Made by a program: the position numbers and the translations under genes | Notes under the pieces: generated by a model | What the model saw: the letters and a program-made list of their open reading frames with translations, nothing else | Told to the model about the DNA's origin: nothing | Databases searched by the model: none | NCBI GenBank assembly: GCA_023807065.1 | Contig: JAJJLU010000053.1 | Span: forward strand, 1 to 23,022 | Source of the DNA: Isotricha intestinalis | Lineage: Eukaryota; Ciliophora; Litostomatea; Vestibuliferida; Isotrichidae | Length of the DNA: 23,022 nt | Direction: 5' to 3' | Shown here: positions 17,333 through 23,022 of the stretch, one piece after another | Position numbering within the stretch: position 1 is the stretch's first letter | Layout: the number at the start of each line of letters is the position of its first letter

Positions 17333-18634
17333 ATGTCAGATAAAAATAAGACTGGACAAAAAAAGGAAAAAGCAATTAAATTAAGTGAAGATAAAAGAAT
17401 GAGTTTAATGTTATCAAATAAAATGAAAGAAATGGAAACTGAATTTGACTTAAATGATCATATAGTCATAGATTTAGGAAATGCATATACAAAAATAGGT
17501 TTTTCTGGTGAAGATCAACCAACAATCACAATTCCTTCAATTTATGCGAGAAGTAAAATATATGATTCAGATAAAAAAAATGAATTATCTTCATATGATC
17601 AAAAAATGGATGTTTTTGGTTATGAAGCTACAGAACCTCAATATCAAACTGATTATAATATTTTAAATTTAACTCCAGGAGACCATAAAGAAAAAACTTC
17701 TAAAGAATTTTTAGAATTTTTAAGAGATGCGTTAGAAAATAAAATGGGAATTTCACCTCCTGATTATGATGTTATTGTTAATATATCTCCAATTAAAAAT
17801 GAAGAAAATATCAGAATTTATGGAAGAGTATTTATAGATGAACTTGGTTTTAAAGCAATGGCTATGATAAATTCATCTTCTCTTTCTTTATATTCAACTG
17901 GAAGAACTTCTGGTTTAGTTGTTCAATGTGGAGAAATGAGAACTTATACAGTTCCTATATTTGAAGGTTTTCCACTTTATCATGCTTTAAGTAAAAATAA
18001 ATTAGGAGGTAAAGATTTGACTGATATTTATAGAAGAGGAATTGAAGAAGCAAATTTAAATGTAAGATCTGAAGATATTCAAACATTAAGAAATATAAAA
18101 GAAAGAACTTCTTGTGTTCCTTATATTTATCCTTGTGATTATTACTTAGATGAAAATTTCCAAGATATTATCCTTGAAGAAACTAGATTATATAAATTAC
18201 CTGATGATACTATAATTGATATTCCTAGAAAATGTCGTTTACTTGCTAGTGAAATGTTATTTAATCCTAAAGTTGTTGATAAAGAAGATCTTGGATTACG
18301 TGATTTAATTGTTAATTCCGTTAGAAAAAGTGAAATTGTTAATGATTCTTTAAAAGAAACTCTAGTTAATAATATTATTCTTTCTGGAGGAACTACAATG
18401 ATTCATGGATTTTCAGAAAGAATTAAAAAAGAATTAAGTGGATATAAAGATGAAAATGAATGGTCTTTAGAATTTAAACCAATTGTTGTTGCTGATAATA
18501 ATAGATATATTAGTAAATGGATTGGTATGAGTATGATTGCAAGTATGAGTGCTTTTGATAAATTATTTATTAAAAAAACAGAATATCAAGAATTAGGAGA
18601 AGAAAGGTTTTCAGAAGTTGCACAAATTTTTTAA
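17333..18634 (+). CDS. Divergent actin-related protein
   Basis: 433 residues: a 40-residue Lys/Glu/Met-rich N-terminal extension, then an actin fold. The phosphate-1 loop is DLGNAYTKIGFSGEDQP (47-63; actin DNGSGMCKAGFAGDDAP). SLSLYSTGRTSG is conserved. The phosphate-2 loop reads QCGEM (198-202) where actin has DSGDG. The adenosine-binding strand is ILSGGTTMIHGFSERIKKEL (349-368), and KWIGMSMIASMSAFDKLFIKKTEY aligns with actin's C-terminal region. The actin residues that position the metal (Asp154) and the hydrolytic water (Gln137) become Gln198 and, by my alignment, Arg165. This suggests an ATPase-weak ARP rather than a filament-forming actin. The tail GEERFSEVAQIF lacks the classic KCF end. 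It may serve in a cytoskeletal or chromatin-remodelling complex; the ARP class cannot be assigned. Later Mets (24, 27, 32) are possible starts. Confidence 0.85.
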   Translation: MSDKNKTGQKKEKAIKLSEDKRMSLMLSNKMKEMETEFDLNDHIVIDLGNAYTKIGFSGEDQPTITIPSIYARSKIYDSDKKNELSSYDQKMDVFGYEATEPQYQTDYNILNLTPGDHKEKTSKEFLEFLRDALENKMGISPPDYDVIVNISPIKNEENIRIYGRVFIDELGFKAMAMINSSSLSLYSTGRTSGLVVQCGEMRTYTVPIFEGFPLYHALSKNKLGGKDLTDIYRRGIEEANLNVRSEDIQTLRNIKERTSCVPYIYPCDYYLDENFQDIILEETRLYKLPDDTIIDIPRKCRLLASEMLFNPKVVDKEDLGLRDLIVNSVRKSEIVNDSLKETLVNNIILSGGTTMIHGFSERIKKELSGYKDENEWSLEFKPIVVADNNRYISKWIGMSMIASMSAFDKLFIKKTEYQELGEERFSEVAQIF

Positions 18635-18706
18635 TAATTTAATAATTAAATATATTTTTTAAAGGAAAATAAAAATTTTAAAATATTTTAAAAAATTAAG
18701 AAATTA

Positions 18707-19960
18707 ATGATTTCACCTATAACTACATTATTTAGTAAAAGTTTAGAGAAATTTCATGATAATGGGGAAAAAGACTATTTTTCATCAAATGATAGTGAAG
18801 AAGATAACAATGATTTAATTAGAAAAAAAAACAAAAAAAAGAAAAGAAATTCAATATTAAACTTAGAACCTCATGGAAAAGAAGTTTTTCCTGACAAAAG
18901 GGAAGATAACATCAGTAATCTTAATGAATTAAGAAGAATTCATAATTCAAAAGTAACAAAATTAAAAAACGAAAAAATTGGATGGAATTTAATTTATAAG
19001 TTATTATTTTCTGAATATTTTAATTATATACATGAGAAGAGAGTAAAAACTGAATATTCATTTTTTAATTTAAAAGAAACAGAATTGAGAATTAAAAAGA
19101 TGATTAATAAAATTAAAAATAAAAAAAATTACGAAGATAATATAAATAATACAGGAGAAGGAATAATGGAATTTCCTGCTCCTAAATGGATTAATCGTCC
19201 TTTTGTTTCAATTCTGAATGATTTTAAATACGATGAAAAAGAAAAAAATGATTTTATTCCAACTTTTATAGAATCTCTTAAAAATTATTTTGATAATGAT
19301 AAAAAGCATCACAGAAATAGATCAAAGCCTTTATTAAGTAACTTTATGACACCTAAAAATAATATTTCAAATGTAACTCCTTCTTCAAATTTATCTTTAA
19401 AACATAATAACACACTTATAGGACATTCAAGTTCTCTTACTCAAAAAAGAAAAAGTATGGCATTTATTGATCCATTATTTACTTTCTCAAAAAAAGACCA
19501 AAAAATTATAGGTTTAAGTTCTTTAAAAACTAATTCAAATAGAAATCAAAGTAAAGGAATTATTTTAAATATTAATTTTAAAACTAGAGATAATATAAAT
19601 CAAAATATTAATAATATTCCTAATATTGATCTATTAAAAACAAATAAGAAATTTTATGATATTGTAGTCAATAAATATCCAAAATATGAAGAAGATATAT
19701 TAAATATAAAAAATAATTTTATTGTTTCTGATATTGAGTTTAATAAAAATGAATCTATTTTTAAAAGACCAGAAAATTTTGTTGTGAAACACTTTTTTGA
19801 TTTTCATATAGATAATAAAGAAAAAGATATTAAGAAATATACAGTAAGTGATATTTTAGTTAAGAAAAGTGAAACAATTGATAATTTTATTAGAAAATTC
19901 ACTAATGTTATGAACTCAAAAGGGAAAAGAATATTTCATAATGAAATTATAACCGAATAA
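18707..19960 (+). CDS. Hypothetical basic protein (417 aa)
   Basis: No family recognised. It starts about 70 bp after the ARP stop, on the same strand. An acidic stretch (SSNDSEEDNND) is followed by a strongly basic run (RKKNKKKKRNS, residues about 44-54) that could be a nuclear-localisation signal or phosphorylated linker. Residues 85-165 appear helical (NEKIGWNLIYKLLFSEYFNY, ETELRIKKMINKIKNK). EFPAPKWINRPFVSILNDF forms a distinctive conserved-looking motif around 160-178. Two Ser/Thr/Asn-rich disordered stretches follow, with repeated KHHRNRSK-like basic patches and RKSMAF. The C-terminal 80 residues again look folded, containing NFVVKHFFDFHI and IRKFTNVM. The composition would suit a nuclear or cytoskeletal scaffold, but no function is proposed. 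Confidence 0.55.
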   Translation: MISPITTLFSKSLEKFHDNGEKDYFSSNDSEEDNNDLIRKKNKKKKRNSILNLEPHGKEVFPDKREDNISNLNELRRIHNSKVTKLKNEKIGWNLIYKLLFSEYFNYIHEKRVKTEYSFFNLKETELRIKKMINKIKNKKNYEDNINNTGEGIMEFPAPKWINRPFVSILNDFKYDEKEKNDFIPTFIESLKNYFDNDKKHHRNRSKPLLSNFMTPKNNISNVTPSSNLSLKHNNTLIGHSSSLTQKRKSMAFIDPLFTFSKKDQKIIGLSSLKTNSNRNQSKGIILNINFKTRDNINQNINNIPNIDLLKTNKKFYDIVVNKYPKYEEDILNIKNNFIVSDIEFNKNESIFKRPENFVVKHFFDFHIDNKEKDIKKYTVSDILVKKSETIDNFIRKFTNVMNSKGKRIFHNEIITE

Positions 19961-20169
19961 TAATTTTTTTTATAGTGTAAATAATTATTTGAAAAACTAA
20001 TTTATTAATATTTGATAAAAATATTCTTAAAAAATATACTTCTTTTGACATAAGATTATGAATTAAAAGTATTAAAAGACTTTATAAAATATTATTAAAA
20101 ATGATATGAAAAAAAAAATAAAAGAGTTATTTTTAAGATTAAATAAATTAAATTAAAATAACTAACCAA

Positions 20170-20559
20170 TTAAGGTCTAGTCATAGATAATTTAAGAGTA
20201 TTAACTTTTCTATCTCTTCCTCTAATATTTTCAACACCGTTATAACTTTCTTCTCTAATATCTTTGAATCCAGCTAATCTAGCATAAGCTTCAATTTGTG
20301 CAGCATCTAAATCTTGTAATACACTAAGAGGTTGATGGACGATAATTTCACAAATTGCTCCTGATTTTAAACATTTAGCAACGTTGAAAAGAGCTACTGC
20401 TCTTAAATAATGAGCAGGGGAGTGAGCAATTATACAATGATCAAAAGATGCTTTAGCAAAATTTTCGACAGCACTTAAATGACCAGGATGAACAACCATT
20501 ACTCCTTCTTCTCCATCATGACTATCAATTGCATCGATAATTAAAACTCTTTGTGACAT
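20170..20559 (-). CDS. Small Rossmann/methyltransferase-like protein (129 aa)
   Basis: 129 residues, rich in Ala, His, Val and Gly, and clearly less A+T-biased than its neighbours. Segments suggest the C-terminal half of a class-I methyltransferase-type fold: FDHCIIAHSPAHYLRAVALF (a strand then helix, as after motif II), KCLKSGAICEIIVHQP (the L-K-x-G-G-like turn and strand), QIEAYARLAGFKDIREESY (helix then A-G-F turn), and a final strand KVNTLKLSM. The arrangement recalls the N-terminal pseudo-methyltransferase domain of anamorsin/Dre2. There is no GxGxG SAM loop and no Cys-rich iron-sulphur tail, so catalysis is doubtful. The start at MSQRVLIIDA is well placed, preceded by an A+T-rich leader. 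The biased codon use may mean high expression. Family assignment is tentative. Confidence 0.6.
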   Translation of the reverse strand: MSQRVLIIDAIDSHDGEEGVMVVHPGHLSAVENFAKASFDHCIIAHSPAHYLRAVALFNVAKCLKSGAICEIIVHQPLSVLQDLDAAQIEAYARLAGFKDIREESYNGVENIRGRDRKVNTLKLSMTRP

Positions 20560-22099
20560 TTTATATGATTATTATAAATATCTTTATTTTTTATTAGAAA
20601 GAATTATTTTTTTTTTATTAAAATTAATAAATTCATTAATTGATGAATAATATTGTATAAAAAATTAAAAATTTAATTCTAAAATAATCTTTTTTATATT
20701 CATTTTTTTTATTTCAAATTCATAAAAATAAAAGAAAGTAAAAAATTATTAATATAGTATATTTGTGAATTAATATATTTTTTATTGTATAAAGCTTTTA
20801 AATGATATTCTCTCTAATAAAAATTATTTTTGAATTTTTTGACATTTATAAAATAAATAGAAAATATAGAAGATATAAAATTTCTCAAATTTTTGGATTA
20901 TATAATATAATATATTTGCTACTAATGTCTCTATTTCCATTTTGCTTACTTAGTTTAGGAATGACAACAATATTCAAATAGAATCTTAGGTCTATAATTT
21001 GGAAAAGATATTATTCTCACTCTTTTACAACAACCTGTAAAAGAAAATGATTTTTTATTTTATAAACCTTTTACAAATGGAGAATTAAAGTTATATAATA
21101 ATCTAATTAAATCAATAAAAACTGAAATTATTTTAATAAATTCATGAAATAAAAACAATTTTTCCTATTTATATAACAATAATCATTTTAGAAAGCAAAA
21201 TTTGAAATAATAGAAACTAGAATGTAGTCCAGAACAAATTAATGATGAAAAAAACAAACTTTTTTCCTTTTTTAAAGTACATATCCTGTATAATGATAAT
21301 AATAAAAAAAGAGAATGAATGGATTTTTAGAAAATAAATTAAAGAAATACTATATATTTATCCAAACAAATATTATGATAATGAATAGAGTAAAAATTTA
21401 CTTCACAAATACTTTCTTTAAACAATAATACTTCAGCTTCAATTTTAGCTAATTCATCATTGGATAATAACATGAAAAAATTTAATTCCCTATCAGAAAT
21501 AAATTAAATGATTTCTTCTATTTTTTTTTTAATAATGACAAAGATTTTATGATAAGTAAATTAAATAAAAAAAAGTGAAAAAGAAAAAATTATTAAATAT
21601 TAAAAAGTATATATTAAAAGAGGAAGTCTATTATTTATTGAGACAAAATTTGGACCTTGTCGTTTAGGATTAGCTATAAGAATAATGAAAAAACTAATTT
21701 AGATGAATTAAATCTTTCTCAAATAAATGAAAAAAGGATAGAATTGGAAATACATTTATAAAATAGAAGTATAAAATTATTGAAGATATAATAAAATTGA
21801 TAAGGAAAGATGTTATAAGAAAATTTAATGATGAAAATATAAATAAAGAAACTTATTTCATAAATTTTCTTCAAATAGAAGTACTATTAATAAATGGTAA
21901 TTAAATTTAAATAAGATTAATAATTAAAATATTTAAAAAAAACTAATAAGTTAAATTGAAAAAAAAGTGAAAAAATTAAATAACATCTTCATTTTATAAC
22001 CAATAATAAAAATAAAAAAATTTATATAATTAAAACAAAAAATTAAATTTTTCTAACCTTAATTATTTTATATAAAATAAATCAAGAAATATTTAAATA
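20560..22099 (+). pseudogene. Gene-poor stretch with a fragmentary coding remnant
   Basis: No frame of 60 codons is open, yet from about 20900 to 21905 plus-strand fragments read like protein and run in one direction. Examples are LLLMSLFPFCLLSLGMTTIF (near 20920-20980), FGKDIILTLLQQPVKENDF (near 20999-21056) followed by FYKPFTNGELKLYNNLIKS, and SLNNNTSASILANSSLDNN (near 21417-21473). Others are VYIKRGSLLFIETKFGPCRL and GLAIRI (near 21607-21685), and KYKIIEDIIKLIRKDVIRKF (near 21770-21830) leading to LQIEVLLINGN and TAA at about 21904. They are separated by stops and frame changes. The more G/C-containing piece around 21640-21680 is the most convincing. The family is unknown and the boundaries are approximate. 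20560-20880 shows nothing. Confidence 0.35.
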
Positions 22100-22888
22100 A
22101 TGTCTGAAAAAAGAAAAAATTCTTTCATTTCTAAATCAAATAGATATGACTCCGTTGAAAATCATGTCAAAAATAGTTTAACAGAGATTAATGATAATAA
22201 CAAATTAACTATTTCAAAATATTTAACTAAAAGAGAAAATAAATCTCCAATTGGAATTTATAATGATAAAGTTTTATTAACTTCAATATTTTATTTACCA
22301 ATAATTCATAAAAACAAACGTTATTCAAGGCAACCAAAAACAGAAAGAATGACAGTTCCAAGTAAATTTATTAATACTCTTTCTTTATCATCAAAGAAAG
22401 AAACCTTTAATGAAAAAATAATGAATCCTAATCAAACAATTGATAATTATTGTCAAACTGAAACTGAAGAGAATGAAAAAAAGAAAAAAACTAAACCTTT
22501 ATCAAAATTAGAAACACAGATGAAAGAAAAATTTTATATTGATGTTGAAAATAAAATAAATGTTCATTTAAAAAATAAAAAATTTATAGAAGATGAAATG
22601 TTACATAATAGGATTGTTCATATGAAAAAAGTGTCTACTTTTTGGAATGGCGTTGCTGATTATATTAATCCTATTTTTCAAGTAGAAAAGTTTAGAATAA
22701 ATAAATTAATGAGAGGTGAAACAATTAAAAAAGAAGAAAAAGAAACATTTACTAAGAAATTAAAACCAAAATTATATACAACAATGGTGATGAGTAATAT
22801 GAAATATAATTTAAAAAAAGAAAAAGAAAAATTATTTTATGAAAAATTAAAAGAAATGCAAAAAGACTATGAATTTTATAAAAATTAA
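22100..22888 (+). CDS. Hypothetical subtelomeric protein (262 aa)
   Basis: Not recognised. It is basic and Lys/Asn-rich. Residues 1-100 are polar with Ser-rich patches. A TETEENEKKKKTKP linker sits near residues 120-135. The C-terminal half is long-helical with coiled-coil character: LSKLETQMKEKFYIDVENKI, FIEDEMLHNRIVHMKKV, KEEKETFTKKLKPKLYTTM, and a terminal KKEKEKLFYEKLKEMQKDYE. A short hydrophobic motif, STFWNGVADYINPIFQ, interrupts the helices and may be a conserved core. There is no signal peptide or membrane span. The stop lies about 100 bp from the telomere repeats, so its transcript must end inside the subtelomere. The open frame and codon use match the other intact genes, so it is likely a real gene of unknown function. 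Confidence 0.55.
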   Translation: MSEKRKNSFISKSNRYDSVENHVKNSLTEINDNNKLTISKYLTKRENKSPIGIYNDKVLLTSIFYLPIIHKNKRYSRQPKTERMTVPSKFINTLSLSSKKETFNEKIMNPNQTIDNYCQTETEENEKKKKTKPLSKLETQMKEKFYIDVENKINVHLKNKKFIEDEMLHNRIVHMKKVSTFWNGVADYINPIFQVEKFRINKLMRGETIKKEEKETFTKKLKPKLYTTMVMSNMKYNLKKEKEKLFYEKLKEMQKDYEFYKN

Positions 22889-22986
22889 TTAATCATTTAA
22901 ATATATTTATTTTGATAATTGAAAAAACAATTGTTTTTAAAATATAACAAAATTAATAAAAATAAAGAAATAAATATTTAGATACA

Positions 22987-23022
22987 ATTGGGGATTGGGG
23001 ATTGGGGATTGGGGGATTGGGG
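22987..23022. repeat. Right telomere, ATTGGGG repeat
   Basis: Five tandem units reach the last base: ATTGGGG three times, then ATTGGGGG with one extra G, then ATTGGGG. The G-rich strand is at the 3' end as telomerase would make it. The extra G is the kind of variation expected from slippage on the telomerase template. With the left array it defines a complete linear chromosome. Confidence 0.95.

Noticed and set aside
6910..21905. Reassignment of TAA to Gln, suggested by TAA codons where Gln would fit (6469-6471, near 20996)
   Set aside because: The Gln-rich gene at 12220-14325 and all intact genes avoid in-frame TAA and terminate with it. The isolated TAAs fit CAA-to-TAA or other decay.
1..23022. 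tRNA, rRNA or CRISPR features
   Set aside because: No tRNA-like T-loop and acceptor pairing, no rRNA-like G+C-rich conserved block and no regularly spaced direct repeats were seen by eye; a covariance-model scan was not possible.

Overview
The window is a telomere-to-telomere linear chromosome. It opens with CCCCAAT repeats (C-rich strand) and closes with ATTGGGG repeats (G-rich strand). A complete 23 kb chromosome of about 80% A+T carrying roughly ten compact, apparently intron-poor genes on both strands is what a ciliate macronuclear (somatic) chromosome looks like. Long frames are open under the standard code: the very Gln-rich 701-residue protein uses CAA/CAG throughout and has no in-frame TAA or TAG. 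This excludes the Tetrahymena/Oxytricha code, in which UAR means Gln. From memory, G4ATT-type telomeres plus a standard code fit litostome ciliates such as those of the rumen (Entodinium and relatives). That assignment is inference.

Layout. 1-843 is subtelomeric with at most one tiny ORF. 844-1161 (-) is a small two-span membrane protein. 1299-6558 (-) is one very large locus with an N-terminal unknown region, BspA-type leucine-rich repeats, a SecA-like ATPase, and a C-terminal LRAT/NlpC-like papain-fold domain. Four one-base frame changes and one in-frame TAA break it. 6559-8370 is a decay zone. It holds a fragmentary plus-strand coding remnant split by a 694-bp element with 75-bp terminal inverted repeats and a perfect 7-bp target-site duplication.

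From 8371 come intact genes: a 12-span MFS transporter (+), a Cid1/TRF4-like nucleotidyltransferase (+), an Asn/Gln-rich prion-like protein (-), a PX-domain sorting nexin (-), an unknown protein (+), a divergent actin-related protein (+), an unknown basic protein (+), and a small Rossmann/methyltransferase-like protein (-). 20560-22099 is a second decay zone with fragmentary coding signals. A final unknown gene (+) ends about 100 bp from the right telomere.

As in other eukaryotes, each gene appears to stand alone. There is no operon logic and I see no shared pathway, beyond the sorting nexin and the ARP being compatible with membrane-traffic or cytoskeletal roles. The items most worth a second look are the LRR-SecA-papain-fold fusion and the TIR element retained in a somatic chromosome.
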